Numbered from the stretch's first letter, positions 17,222 to 26,986 are shown. The stretch: DNA of 64,000 bases from Nocardia sp. NRRL S-836 (GCF_001279525.1 NZ_LGDY01000138.1:1-64000), one strand, 5' to 3'. Notes: generated by a model not told the origin, from the sequence alone. Numbers and translations: made by a program.

Positions 17222-18426
17222 GCCGGGTCCTGCTCTTCACCGGCAAGGGCGGGGTCGGCAAGACGACACTGGCCGCCGCGACGGCGGCGACCCTCGCGGC
17301 GCACGGCCGCAAGGCGCTCGTGGTGTCGACCGATCCCGCGCACTCGCTGGGCGACGCGCTCGACGTGCGTCTGGGCGCCGCGCCGTCCGAAGTGGACGGT
17401 GCGGGTGGTTTGTTCGCCTGCCAGATCGACCCCCGCGGACTCGTCGACGACGCGTGGGGCGACCTGCGGGGTCACCTGCGGACCGTGCTGGCCGGTGCCG
17501 GCGTCGACGAGCTCGACGCCGAGGAGCTGACGGTGCTGCCCGGCGTGGAGGAGCTCCTCGCGCTGGCGGAGGTGCGCCGGCTCGCCGCGTCCGGGCCGTG
17601 GGAGGTCGTGGTCGTCGACTGCGGGCCGACGGCGGAGACGCTGCGGCTGCTGTCGCTGCCCGAGGCGTTCGCCGGCTACCTGGAACGGCTCTTCCCGACG
17701 CACCGGCGCGTGGTGCGCGGGTTGCTGGCGGGCGTGGCCGGGACCGGGACCGTGGAGAGGTGGGACGCTACGGCGGACGCGCTGGGCCGGCTGGCGGAGC
17801 GGCTGGACGCGTTGCGCTCGATGCTCGCCGACCCGTCCTCGTGCTCGGTGCGGCTCGTGCTGACGCCGGAACGCGTGGTCGCCGCGGAGACGCGGCGGAC
17901 GCTGACCGCGTTGGCGTTGCAGGGGATCCGGGTCGACAGCGTGATCGCGAACCGGCTGGTGCCGTCGCCGGGATCAGCGCGGGGTGCGGCCGCCACGTGG
18001 CTGCGGACCCGGCGCACCGAGCAGGACGCGGTGCTCACCGAGCTGACCGGCGTCGGGGAGATCCGCACGGTCGACCACCGCGCGTCCGAACCCGTGGGCG
18101 TGCCGGCGTTGCTGGAGGTCGCGGCGCAGCTCTACGGCGACGAGGACCCGTTGCCCGGTGCCGCCGTGGCGGAGTCGTTGCTGGAGGTCTCGGGCAGCGG
18201 GCGCGGGCTGGACGCCCGGTACTCGCTGCGGATCGCGCTGCCGCTGGCCGACGACGCGGAGCTGGACCTCGCCCGCGTGGCCGACGACCTGGCGTTGACC
18301 GTCGACGGCCGGCGCCGGCTCGTGGCGCTGCCCTCGTTGCTGAGGCGCTGCATCGTGACCGGTGCGGAGATGGACTCGGCCGGCGTGACGGTGGCCTTCC
18401 GCCCGGACCCGGCGCTGTGGCGTTGA
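17218..18426 (+). CDS. ArsA-family P-loop ATPase (Rv2184c-like)
   Basis: The 402-residue ATPase belongs to the SIMIBI class: FTGKGGVGKTTLAAATAATL at residues 7-26 is the deviant Walker A, STDPAHSLGDAL is switch I, and VVVDCGPTAETLRLL is Walker B/switch II. ArsA/GET3 relatives drive arsenite export or deliver membrane proteins; the actinobacterial Rv2184c branch has no known cargo, and there is no arsenical gene nearby. TTG at 17218 overlaps the upstream TGA (TTGA) and gives MSRVLLFTGKGG, the family start. Confidence 0.85.
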   Translation: MSRVLLFTGKGGVGKTTLAAATAATLAAHGRKALVVSTDPAHSLGDALDVRLGAAPSEVDGAGGLFACQIDPRGLVDDAWGDLRGHLRTVLAGAGVDELDAEELTVLPGVEELLALAEVRRLAASGPWEVVVVDCGPTAETLRLLSLPEAFAGYLERLFPTHRRVVRGLLAGVAGTGTVERWDATADALGRLAERLDALRSMLADPSSCSVRLVLTPERVVAAETRRTLTALALQGIRVDSVIANRLVPSPGSARGAAATWLRTRRTEQDAVLTELTGVGEIRTVDHRASEPVGVPALLEVAAQLYGDEDPLPGAAVAESLLEVSGSGRGLDARYSLRIALPLADDAELDLARVADDLALTVDGRRRLVALPSLLRRCIVTGAEMDSAGVTVAFRPDPALWR

Positions 18427-18453
18427 CATCGTGGCGCTGATCAGGAGTTTCTC

Positions 18454-18816
18454 ATGACCGAGGACAACACCGGCAAGCTCGCCGAGGAGCTGCGGCTGCT
18501 CATCGACGCCGCGGCCGAACGCATGCAGCCGTGGCTGCAGCGGGTAGCGGAGGCGGGCGACGGCGCGCACACGCCGCAGACGTGCGGCTGGTGCCCCGTG
18601 TGCAACGGCGTCGCACTGCTGCGCGGCGACCGCTCCGAGCTCGCCGCGAAGGCCGCCGAACACGCCGCCGGTCTCGTGGCCGTGCTGCGCGCCGCCCTGC
18701 GGGAGCCCGGCGCACCACCCGCGCCACCGGAGGCGTCGGACTCGTCGGAGGCGGCGGAACCCGCTGACGCCGGCCAGCGCGTGCAGCACATCAAGGTCGT
18801 CAGGAAGACCGACTAG
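18454..18816 (+). CDS. Small CxxC protein (Rv2183c-like), function unknown
   Basis: The 120-residue protein has a helical N-terminus and the motif CGWCPVCN near residue 47, a likely zinc or redox site. The tail is Ala/Pro/Glu-rich and ends HIKVVRKTD. Rv2183c occupies the same place after the ArsA-like ATPase. It may act with that ATPase; this is inferred from conserved adjacency only. The ATG has AGGAG 7 nt upstream. The stop TAG overlaps the next start (TAGTG). Confidence 0.75.
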   Translation: MTEDNTGKLAEELRLLIDAAAERMQPWLQRVAEAGDGAHTPQTCGWCPVCNGVALLRGDRSELAAKAAEHAAGLVAVLRAALREPGAPPAPPEASDSSEAAEPADAGQRVQHIKVVRKTD

Positions 18817-19787
18817 TGCTCACCGTCGGAGTCGATATCGGAGGCACCAGTGTGCGCGCTGGTGTCGTGGACGCGCGTGGCTCCGTGCTGGACACCTCGC
18901 GCGCGCCGACACCCGCCGGTGAACGCGCCCTCGAAGACGCGATCGTCGCCGCCGTCGAGGAGGTCGCGGACCGGCACGCGGTGAACGCCGTCGGCCTCGC
19001 CGTGGCCGGGTTCATCGCCTCGGACAGCCGCACGGTCCGGTTCGCGCCGCACCTGGCGTGGCGGCAGGCCGACGTCGCCGACCGCATGAGCGACCGCCTC
19101 GGCCTGCCCGTGGTGCTGGAGCACGACGCGAACGCCGCCGCTCTCGCCGAACACCGCTTCGGTGCCGCCCGCGGCGCCAAAACCGCTGTTCTGGTCGCCA
19201 TCGGAACGGGCATCGGCGCGGCCCTGCTGCTGAACGGCGAGGTGTTCCGCGGCGCTTACGGCGTGGCGCCCGAGCTCGGCCACCTGCGCGTGGTGCCCGA
19301 CGGCCGCCCCTGCCCGTGCGGCAAGAACGGCTGTTGGGAGCGCTACTGCAGCGGCACGGCACTGAGCGCGACCGCCGTGGAACTGCTGGCCAAGCACCCC
19401 GGCGTCTCGACCCTGCTGGCCCGCGAGGCCGCGGGCGACTCCCGCGCCGTGACCGGCCGACGCGTCGCCGGAGCCGCCCGCGACGGCGACCCGCTGGCAA
19501 AACGCGCGATGGCCGACCTGGCCCGGTGGCTCGGCGAGGGCTTGGCACTCGTCGCCGACGTCTACGACCCCGAGGTGATCGTCATCGGCGGCGGCGTCTC
19601 GGAGTCGGCACCGCTGTTCCTCGACGACGCCCGCGAGCGCTACGCCGCCGTCGTGACCGGCGCCGGCCACCGCCCGCTCGCCCGGATCCGCACCGCGCAG
19701 CTCGGCGACGACGCGGGCATCGTGGGGGCGGCGACGCTGGCCCGCGAGACGACCGCCTCGATGGCCCGCAACCACCACAGCCCGTAG
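18816..19787 (+). CDS. ROK-family sugar kinase (glucokinase type)
   Basis: The 323-residue kinase starts with DIGGTSVRAGVVD (phosphate-1 loop) and has VVLEHDANAAALAEHRFGA with the catalytic Asp. GTGIGAALLLNGEVFRGAYG precedes the ROK zinc motif CPCGKNGCWERYCSG. Family members phosphorylate glucose or N-acetylated sugars with ATP. There is no N-terminal HTH, so it is an enzyme and not a NagC-type repressor. The exact sugar is not decided by sequence. It is translationally coupled to the CxxC gene. Confidence 0.88.
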   Translation: MLTVGVDIGGTSVRAGVVDARGSVLDTSRAPTPAGERALEDAIVAAVEEVADRHAVNAVGLAVAGFIASDSRTVRFAPHLAWRQADVADRMSDRLGLPVVLEHDANAAALAEHRFGAARGAKTAVLVAIGTGIGAALLLNGEVFRGAYGVAPELGHLRVVPDGRPCPCGKNGCWERYCSGTALSATAVELLAKHPGVSTLLAREAAGDSRAVTGRRVAGAARDGDPLAKRAMADLARWLGEGLALVADVYDPEVIVIGGGVSESAPLFLDDARERYAAVVTGAGHRPLARIRTAQLGDDAGIVGAATLARETTASMARNHHSP

Positions 19788-19814
19788 CCCTGGTGGTCTC
19801 AGCGCTTCGGGACC

Positions 19815-20150
19815 TCAGCTCTTGAGGGGGTCGTGGCCCCAGTTCAGCAGCGAGTAGCGCCACCGGCTGTGCTCGATCTCGCTCTCGGGCTGGTCAGGCC
19901 GTTGGGCGAGGTGGCGGTGCACGTAACCGACGACCTTGCGCATGTGCCCGTAGTCGTCGTCGGTCAGGTCGGCCTGCTTGGTCTTCAGCAGCTCGACGAT
20001 GCGCCGCCCCGACGCGTGCCCGGTCGACTCGCCACCGCTCTTGTCGCCGACCTCCTTCGACTCGGCCGTGTCCAGCCACTTCTCCAGCTGCCCGGCGGTC
20101 ATGTTCACCGCCGCGCCGAAGTCCTCACGGATCTGCTTCTCGTCTGCCAC
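19815..20150 (-). CDS. DUF3140 domain protein
   Basis: The 111-residue hydrophilic protein matches the DUF3140 pattern: MTAGQLEKWLDTAESKEVG, SGRRIVELLKTK, DYGHMRKVVGYVHRHLAQRP and RYSLLNWGHDPLK at the end. No function is established. It is divergent from a DUF2945 protein 88 bp away, a pairing that suggests shared control. Confidence 0.85.
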   Translation of the reverse strand: MADEKQIREDFGAAVNMTAGQLEKWLDTAESKEVGDKSGGESTGHASGRRIVELLKTKQADLTDDDYGHMRKVVGYVHRHLAQRPDQPESEIEHSRWRYSLLNWGHDPLKS

Positions 20151-20238
20151 GTGCCTGGTCCTCTCCGCCGTGTTCGATCCCCGGCGGTCGGGTACCCGTG
20201 GTTACGCCGAACGACGCAACGCGACGGAGGGCACGACC

Positions 20239-20466
20239 ATGAGCAAGCACCCGTACAAGCCCGGCGACGAGGTCGAGTGGTCCAGCCACGGCAGCCGCAC
20301 GCACGGCGAGGTCGAGGAGGAGATCACCGAGGAGACGCAGGCCGCCGGACGCAAGGTGAAGGCCTCCGAGGACGAGCCGCAGTACCGCGTGCGCAGCGCC
20401 AAGAGCGGCCGCGACGCCGTCCACAAGCCCGGCGCACTCCACCCGCACCGCTCGTCGTCCGACTGA
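20239..20466 (+). CDS. DUF2945 (hypervirulence-associated TUDOR-like) protein
   Basis: The 75-residue protein is KPGDEVEWSSHGSRTHGEV followed by YRVRSAKSGRDAVHKPGAL, the DUF2945 small beta-barrel pattern. Its role in bacteria is unknown. ATG 20239 has GGAGGG 8 nt upstream. It is divergently paired with the DUF3140 gene. Confidence 0.85.
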   Translation: MSKHPYKPGDEVEWSSHGSRTHGEVEEEITEETQAAGRKVKASEDEPQYRVRSAKSGRDAVHKPGALHPHRSSSD

Positions 20467-20610
20467 ACACGCGCCGCCCGCAGCTCTTCGCGCTCAGCTC
20501 GCCTGACTAGCCCGTCGCACATAGCTCGCCGCTCATAGCTCGCCACTTGTAGCTCTGCGTTCGTAGCTCACTGCGCCTAGTTCGGAGGCTTCAGCTCGCG
20601 CTGCTCGCCC

Positions 20611-20667
20611 TTGCAACGACTCGTTTGCCGTCGTCGTCAAAAGAGCCATTGAAAAGCCGCAGGTCAG
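20611..20667 (+). repeat. TTGCAA...GGTCAG intergenic repeat, copy C
   Basis: It starts TTGCAACGACTCGTTTG and ends AAAAGCCGCAGGTCAG. It aligns with the copy at 58580-58627 and loosely with the hairpin at 24279-24344. Unlike those, the inverted arms here are degraded. Confidence 0.45.
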
Positions 20668-20771
20668 TCCATGTTGCGTTAACTGCTCTATAGCTTCCAA
20701 GGATGCTTAGCTCGCCGCCACGAGCCAGCAAGCTCACGTGCGAGCTCGACGCAGGGACGTGCGCGACAGCC

Positions 20772-20783
20772 CCGATATATCAG
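20772..20783 (+). repeat. CCGATATATCAG motif, copy 1
   Basis: An exact 12-mer followed by TTGAGG. The same 12-mer is at 24265-24276 and twice, inverted, at 58653-58691. It is an AT core in a GC-rich genome. Confidence 0.7.
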
Positions 20784-20910
20784 TTGAGGAGTGTCGCGGC
20801 GGGCGTGTCGGGGTCTGTTCGCCCGCCGCGAACACCCGGCCGAAACGCCCGCTTCGAGCCGTCGAGGGCTGCGGAACTGTCGGTCTTCGCGAGGAGAATT
20901 AAGACAAGGG

Positions 20911-20929
20911 GTCCCCCTTCGCGGGGGAC
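20911..20929. terminator. Short GC hairpin, possible terminator
   Basis: GTCCCCC (20911-20917) pairs with GGGGGAC (20923-20929) around TTCGC. No U tract follows, and no gene ends within 400 bp upstream on the + strand. It may instead serve the minus-strand transcript of the small gene at 21024. Confidence 0.35.
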
Positions 20930-21023
20930 GCCTGCGTCAGCGTGGCGGGGAGTGCCCTGGGAGTGGGAAGGACGCCAGTAGGGAAATGAGCCAGGAGAGG
21001 TGGAGCGCGCCGGGAGGGGCGGG

Positions 21024-21137
21024 CTAGCGGCTGAGCACGCGCAGGATGCGGGGACGGCGGCGCTTGGTGCGCTCGGCGTCCTTCTTGCTCAGGGTCGCCA
21101 GGGCGCGGGCCATCATCAGGTGCTGCATCTGGTCCAT
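21024..21137 (-). CDS. Possible 37-residue basic small protein
   Basis: The frame reads MDQMQHLMMARALATLSKKD followed by an Arg-rich tail. Codon third positions are GC-rich, and the helix-plus-basic layout resembles small actinobacterial proteins of unknown function. Only a weak AGGG lies upstream. It is 84 bp downstream of the membrane protein gene on the same strand. It could be spurious. Confidence 0.35.
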   Translation of the reverse strand: MDQMQHLMMARALATLSKKDAERTKRRRPRILRVLSR

Positions 21138-21220
21138 GCCGGCACCCTAAGCACGACCGAAACGTTATCTGAAGGTTTGAGTGGCCGTTATCACGCCGTT
21201 ATCAACCGGGACGTGACCTG

Positions 21221-21700
21221 TCACACCTGCGCGCCGTCGTCCCACCCGGAGTCTGGTGGCGGGGTGTTGCGCATCCGCAGGATGAGCAGGCCGACACCGG
21301 CGCACAGGGCCACGAGGGAGAGCGGCGTGCCGAGGCTCGCGTGCAGTCCGAATAGGCCCGGAGCGACCAGCAGCACGATGCCCAGCGCCAGGATCGCGAG
21401 CGCGACGATGGTCGAGGCGCGCAGCACGGGGAACGGCGGCGGCTCCGGCGGCACGTAGTGCTCGTCGGGTTCTGGCCGCTCGTCGACGTCCTCCGGTTCC
21501 GGGTAGGTGTCCTCGTCCGCGACGTCGCGCGGCTTGGGCTCCCGTGCCTGGGTGTCGTCCGCGCCCGCCTCGTCGAGGTCGAGCCAGTCCTTGCCGACCC
21601 CGTCCCGTTCGAGTCCCGCGACGATCTCGGCAAAGAGCTCGTCGACGTTCTCGGGGCCGTCGGTCGAGTCGCGCCGGGCGTTCATCCAGAGCCTCTCCAT
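21221..21700 (-). CDS. Acidic protein with two C-terminal membrane segments
   Basis: The 159-residue protein has a helical start (LWMNARRDSTDGPENVDELF), a Pro/Glu/Asp-rich linker at about 45-90, and two hydrophobic segments (STIVALAILALGIVLLVAP; PLSLVALCAGVGLLILRM). A charged tail follows. No family function is recognised. ATG 21700 with AGAGGG 9 nt upstream is preferred to the TTG at 21709, which would leave no spacing to that site. Confidence 0.7.
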   Translation of the reverse strand: MERLWMNARRDSTDGPENVDELFAEIVAGLERDGVGKDWLDLDEAGADDTQAREPKPRDVADEDTYPEPEDVDERPEPDEHYVPPEPPPFPVLRASTIVALAILALGIVLLVAPGLFGLHASLGTPLSLVALCAGVGLLILRMRNTPPPDSGWDDGAQV

Positions 21701-21825
21701 GTGCCGCAACCCTCTGACCCCTCATCGTTGCACGGCACGGATGTGTTGCGGGTTACGGCAGTCGGCTCAGTCACGGCCGTGACGCACTACCCGGGGACTC
21801 GTTGTGTGAGCAGCGGTCGGCTCCG

Positions 21826-21831
21826 TAGGCT
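21826..21831 (+). promoter_or_regulatory. TAGGCT -10 box of plsC
   Basis: TAGGCT has TTGTGT (21802-21807) 18 bp upstream as a -35. It predicts a roughly 40-nt leader before the GTG at 21879, which has its own GGGAGG site. Confidence 0.45.
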
Positions 21832-21878
21832 GGTTGCCGGGATCAAGGTTCGCGGGGTCTAGGGAGGCGCTTCCCAAA

Positions 21879-22613
21879 GTGCTGTACTGGTTGATGAAGC
21901 ACGTCTTCCTGGGGCCCGTTCTGCGGCTGTTCTTCCAGCCCAAGATCATCGAGGGTGCCGAGAACATCCCGAAGGAGGGCGGCGCGATCCTGGCGAGCAA
22001 CCACCTCGCCGTCTCCGACTCCTTCTTCCTGCCGCTGATGCTGTCGCGGCGCGTCACCTTCCCGGCGAAGATCGAGTACTTCACCGGCACGGGGCTCAAG
22101 GGCAAGCTGCAGAAGTGGTTCTTCTCCGGCGTCGGCCAGGTGCCGATCGACCGGTCCAGCGCGTCCGCCGCGCAGGGAGCGCTCGACACCGGTGTGCGGA
22201 TCGTGCGCGAGGGCAAGCTGCTCGGCATCTACCCCGAGGGCACGCGGTCGCCCGACGCCCGGCTCTACAAGGGCAAGGTCGGCGTCGCGTGGATCGCGCT
22301 GGAGTCCGGTGCGCCGGTCATCCCGGTGGCGATGTTCGGCACCGACAAGGCCAACCCCATCGGCTCCAGGATGTGGCGGCCGCACCCGATCCGGATCAAG
22401 ATCGGCAAGCCGCTCGACTTCTCCCGCTACGAGGGGCTGTCGGGCGACCGGTTCGTGCTGCGGTCGATCACCGACGAGATCATGTACGCGTTGATGGAGC
22501 TGTCCGGCCAGGAGTACGTCGACGTCTACGCGGCGAAGGCCAAGGAGCAGATCGCGGACGTGCCGGAGCAGGCCAAGGCGCCTGACCGGGTGCCCGAGAA
22601 GAAGGCGGGCTGA
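21879..22613 (+). CDS. 1-acylglycerol-3-phosphate O-acyltransferase (PlsC type, Rv2182c-like)
   Basis: The 244-residue acyltransferase has motif I as SNHLAVSDSFFLP (an NHxxxxD form of HX4D), motif II KIEYFTG, motif III YPEGTRSP and motif IV VIPVAMFG. It acylates lysophosphatidate or a related acceptor at the membrane for phospholipid synthesis. Length and place match Rv2182c. GTG 21879 is chosen because GGGAGG precedes it and the protein begins at the conserved VLYWLMKHVF; the frame is open to 21834. Confidence 0.85.
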   Translation: MLYWLMKHVFLGPVLRLFFQPKIIEGAENIPKEGGAILASNHLAVSDSFFLPLMLSRRVTFPAKIEYFTGTGLKGKLQKWFFSGVGQVPIDRSSASAAQGALDTGVRIVREGKLLGIYPEGTRSPDARLYKGKVGVAWIALESGAPVIPVAMFGTDKANPIGSRMWRPHPIRIKIGKPLDFSRYEGLSGDRFVLRSITDEIMYALMELSGQEYVDVYAAKAKEQIADVPEQAKAPDRVPEKKAG

Positions 22614-22635
22614 CCGCTACCCCTAGGGTGTTGCG

Positions 22636-23148
22636 GTGCGGTTCTTCTACGACTGTGAGTTCATCGAGGACGGGGTGACGATCGACCTGGTGTCGATCGG
22701 GGTGGTCGACGAGGAAGGCCGCGAGTTCTACGCCGTGTCCACCGAGTTCGACCCCGAGCGTGCCGGGCCGTGGGTGCGGCAGAACGTCCTCAACCAGCTG
22801 CCGTCGCCCGCCGACAAGGCGTGGCGCAGCCGGGAGCGCATCCGCGAAGACCTCCTCGACTTCCTCGGCGCGCGCAACGCCGCCCGTGACGAGATCGAGC
22901 TGTGGGCCTGGTTCGCCGCCTACGACCACGTGGCGCTCGCCCAGCTGTGGGGGTCCATGCCGACGTTGCCGCGTGCTCTGCCGCGGTTCACGCGTGACCT
23001 GCGGCAGCGCTGGGAGGACGTCGGCAAGCCCAAGCTGCCGACCCCGCCCGCCGACGCCCACGACGCGCTGGCCGACGCCCGGCACAACCTCGCTCGCTGG
23101 AAGGTGATCGAGGAGTACCGCAGGAAAATCGGTTTTCCCGTCCGGTAA
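22636..23148 (+). CDS. DEDD 3'-5' exoribonuclease (Rv2179c-like)
   Basis: The 170-residue protein begins MRFFYDCEFIEDG (D6, E8). Further signature pieces are AWFAAYDHVALAQLWG and HDALADARHNLARW with the last acidic residue. Rv2179c defines this small DEDD family with RNase T-like 3' exoribonuclease activity. Family assignment is strong; RNA targets are unknown. GTG 22636 has TAGGGT 6 nt upstream, so it is probably leaderless and separate from plsC. Confidence 0.88.
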   Translation: MRFFYDCEFIEDGVTIDLVSIGVVDEEGREFYAVSTEFDPERAGPWVRQNVLNQLPSPADKAWRSRERIREDLLDFLGARNAARDEIELWAWFAAYDHVALAQLWGSMPTLPRALPRFTRDLRQRWEDVGKPKLPTPPADAHDALADARHNLARWKVIEEYRRKIGFPVR

Positions 23149-23225
23149 GTGAGACCCCCCGTTGCTGCACCGATACAGCTCGTGAAAGTCTGAGTGACAC
23201 AGAACACGAGAGATTGGGCAAGCAG

Positions 23226-24254
23226 ATGCGCATCGGTGTGCTCACTGGCGGTGGTGACTGCCCCGGTCTGAACGCCGTGATCCGGGCCGTGGTCCGCAAG
23301 GGCATCAAGGCACACGGCTGGGAGATCGTCGGGTTCCGCAACGGGTGGCAGGGCCCGATCGAGAACCTCACCAAGCCGATCGACCTCACGGACGTCGAGG
23401 AGATCCTCACCCGTGGCGGCACGATCCTGGGCTCGTCGCGCACGAACCCGTACAAGGTCGAGGGCGGTGTCGACCGCATCCGCGAGACCATCGCGGAGAA
23501 CCAGATCGACGCCATCATCGCGATCGGCGGCGAGGACACCCTCGGTGTCGCCAAGAAGCTGACCGACGACGGCATCGGCGTCGTCGGTGTGCCGAAGACG
23601 ATCGACAACGACCTCGGCGCCACCGACTACACCTTCGGCTTCGACACGGCCGTGCACATCGCGACCGAGGCCATCGACCGCCTCCGCACCACGGCCGAGT
23701 CGCACCACCGTGCGCTCGTCGTCGAGGTCATGGGCCGGCACGCGGGCTGGATCGCGCTGCACTCGGGTCTCGCGGGTGGCGCGAACGTCATCCTCGTCCC
23801 GGAGCGCCCGTTCAACGTCGACAAGGTCGTCGGGTGGGTCGAGCGCCGCTTCGAGAGCGAGTTCGCGCCGATCATCGTCGTCGCCGAGGGCGCGATGCCC
23901 GAGGGCGGCGCCGAGGTGCTGCACTCCGGTGAGCGCGACGCCTTCGGTCACGTCCGCCTCGGCGGCGTCGGCCAGTGGCTCGCGGAGGAGATCGCGGACC
24001 GCACCGGCAAGGAGTCCCGCGCGGCCATCCTCGGCCACATCCAGCGCGGCGGCACCCCCACGGCCTACGACCGCGTCCTCGCGACTCGCTTCGGCCTGCA
24101 CGCCGTCGACGCGGTGGCCGCCGGCGACTTCGGCACCATGGTCGCGCTGCGCGGCACCGAGATCGTGCGCGTGAAGCTCTCCGAGGCGACGGCCGAGCTC
24201 AAGACCGTCCCGGCCGAGCGCTACGAAGAGGCCGAGGTCTTCTTCGGCGCCTGA
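23226..24254 (+). CDS. pfkA: 6-phosphofructokinase with PPi-type active-site residues
   Basis: The 342-residue protein has the PFK signature throughout: GVLTGGGDCPGLNAVIRAV, PKTIDNDL with catalytic Asp, MGRHAGWIALH and HIQRGGTPTAYDR. It phosphorylates fructose 6-phosphate at C1. The nucleotide-site residue equal to E. coli G104 is Asp (D104 in GGEDTLG) and the residue equal to G124 is Lys (K124 in GVPKTIDND). That pair is the mark of pyrophosphate-dependent enzymes such as that of Amycolatopsis methanolica. ATG 23226 is taken over TTG 23214 because it begins at the conserved strand. It lies between an exonuclease and aroG, and a repeat hairpin follows the stop. Confidence 0.88.
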   Translation: MRIGVLTGGGDCPGLNAVIRAVVRKGIKAHGWEIVGFRNGWQGPIENLTKPIDLTDVEEILTRGGTILGSSRTNPYKVEGGVDRIRETIAENQIDAIIAIGGEDTLGVAKKLTDDGIGVVGVPKTIDNDLGATDYTFGFDTAVHIATEAIDRLRTTAESHHRALVVEVMGRHAGWIALHSGLAGGANVILVPERPFNVDKVVGWVERRFESEFAPIIVVAEGAMPEGGAEVLHSGERDAFGHVRLGGVGQWLAEEIADRTGKESRAAILGHIQRGGTPTAYDRVLATRFGLHAVDAVAAGDFGTMVALRGTEIVRVKLSEATAELKTVPAERYEEAEVFFGA

Positions 24255-24276
24255 TCGGTAGCTACCGATATATCAG
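24254..24276 (+). repeat. Palindrome plus CCGATATATCAG motif, copy 2
   Basis: ATCGGTAG-CTACCGAT (24254-24269) is a 16-bp perfect palindrome that begins at the last base of the pfkA stop. It overlaps CCGATATATCAG (24265-24276). Confidence 0.65.
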
Positions 24277-24279
24277 TTT

Positions 24280-24321
24280 ATGCAAAAGACGTTTGTGGTC
24301 GTCCGCAAACGTCTTTTGCAT
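24280..24321. terminator. 16-bp perfect hairpin between convergent pfkA and DUF2891 genes
   Basis: ATGCAAAAGACGTTTG (24280-24295) pairs exactly with CAAACGTCTTTTGCAT (24306-24321) around a 10-nt loop. It can serve both convergent genes. The stem is AT-rich for this genome and belongs to the TTGCAA repeat family (copy A, 24279-24344). Confidence 0.75.
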
Positions 24322-24340
24322 AAGCGGGGATAAGCGCAGG

Positions 24341-25348
24341 TCAGAGAGCTTTGACGTCGAGGTAGGCGCCGAACGAGCCGAGCCAGTGGTCGGCCATGTA
24401 CCCGTGGCCGCCGAAGACGTAGGTCCACCCGGCTTCGCGGTGCGCGGCCGAAGCCGTGCGGGCCAGGTCGGCGTACCGGTGCCCGGCCGGCAACGAGTCG
24501 GCGATCGCCTCCCAGCTCCAGGCGCGCGACAACGCGAGCCCCGCCAGGTGCGAGCCGTACGGGTCGGCCGGGTCGTCGACCGGGAAGGGCTCGCGCAGCG
24601 AACGCCACCGTTGCGAGTCCAGCTCCGGCAGGTACGCGTCGAGCCATGCAGCGAACTCCGTCGTGTCCAGCGCACGCCGCATCAGGTCCGCCGTCGTCAG
24701 CGCGGGGGAGAGGAAGTCGGCCGCGTCCGGCTCGAACCCGCCGTAGGCCGTCTCGTCCCGGTGCCACCGCACCGCGGCGTCGACGCACGCCGAGGCCAGC
24801 TCGGAGTCGCCGTTGGCCTGAGCGGCGTCGAACACCAGCCCGGTCGCGAACGCGGTGTTGCTGTGCGTCCCGGTCCGGATCGGCAGCCGCGCCGCGGAGA
24901 TCCACTCCAGCCAGCGGTCGCGCAGCACGTCCGCGATCGGTGCCACCGACCACGGCAGCCCGGAGGTGCGCAGCTCCGCGTCGAGCAGCAGCAGCCACGC
25001 CCACCCGTACGGCCGCTCCCAGTGCCGCCCGGCCGGCGAGGCGAAGAACGCGGCCTCGACCGCGCAGTTGTCGTGCGTGATCAGCTTGTCCAGCGCGTCA
25101 CGGGCCAGGTCGGCACCGGTCAGCGACGGCCGCAGCCGCAGCAGGCGGACCGCGAGCCACGTCTGGTGCACGCACGAGTGCCAGTCGAACGACCCCGCGA
25201 ACACGGGGTGCAGCACGCGTTGTGGCACGAGCCGGTCGTCGCCGTCGATCACGTGCGTCCAGTGCACCGGGTGGTCGCGCTGGACGTTGTCGATCGCGAT
25301 GCCCAGCAGCCGGGTCGCGGTGCCGTCATCCAGCCGGGTGGCGTTCAT
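24341..25348 (-). CDS. DUF2891 domain protein
   Basis: The 335-residue protein is all-alpha, with many His/Trp motifs: HPVFAGSFDWHSCVHQTWLA, LVPQRVLHP, RPYGWAWLLLLDAEL, GTHSNTAFATGL and GGHGYMADHWLGSF. These match DUF2891, an alpha/alpha-toroid-like family with no assigned reaction. No signal peptide is seen. ATG 25348 is preferred; CATGAT lies 6 nt upstream, a possible leaderless -10. It is convergent with pfkA and divergent from aroG. Confidence 0.8.
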   Translation of the reverse strand: MNATRLDDGTATRLLGIAIDNVQRDHPVHWTHVIDGDDRLVPQRVLHPVFAGSFDWHSCVHQTWLAVRLLRLRPSLTGADLARDALDKLITHDNCAVEAAFFASPAGRHWERPYGWAWLLLLDAELRTSGLPWSVAPIADVLRDRWLEWISAARLPIRTGTHSNTAFATGLVFDAAQANGDSELASACVDAAVRWHRDETAYGGFEPDAADFLSPALTTADLMRRALDTTEFAAWLDAYLPELDSQRWRSLREPFPVDDPADPYGSHLAGLALSRAWSWEAIADSLPAGHRYADLARTASAAHREAGWTYVFGGHGYMADHWLGSFGAYLDVKAL

Positions 25349-25418
25349 GACGCAATCATGCAATGTGCCGTCTCAGCAGGGCAGAGCCCGGCCGTTGCCG
25401 CTGTTCGTTGACAACTGA

Positions 25419-26921
<1,503 letters not shown>

Positions 26922-26947
26922 GTTTCCTGAAGAACGGCTGAACAACG

Positions 26948-26986
26948 GTGGGCCCCGCGTCGAGAACGCGGGGCCCACTCGTTTTT
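26948..26986. terminator. Strong intrinsic terminator of aroG
   Basis: GTGGGCCCCGCG (26948-26959) pairs with CGCGGGGCCCAC (26967-26978) around 7 nt and is followed by TCGTTTTT. It is the clearest rho-independent terminator in the window and lies just before the convergent kinase stop at 26992. Confidence 0.92.

Larger units (their letters stand above)
20467..21023. other. Gene-free spacer with repeats, CCGATATATCAG motif and a GC hairpin
   Basis: No supported gene is seen in 557 bases. The stretch holds a degenerate tandem array of (A/G)TAGCTC-type units about 14 bp apart at 20517-20580, the TTGCAA-GACTC repeat at 20611-20667, CCGATATATCAG at 20772-20783 and a hairpin at 20911-20929. Short frames at 20703 and 20791 are Arg/Pro-rich and unconvincing. 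The base composition near 20640-20710 is clearly lower in GC than the surroundings. Confidence 0.6.

Noticed and set aside
20703-21027. Two plus-strand frames of 78-92 codons
   Set aside because: They span the CCGATATATCAG motif and a hairpin, have no ribosome site and unconvincing codon use.
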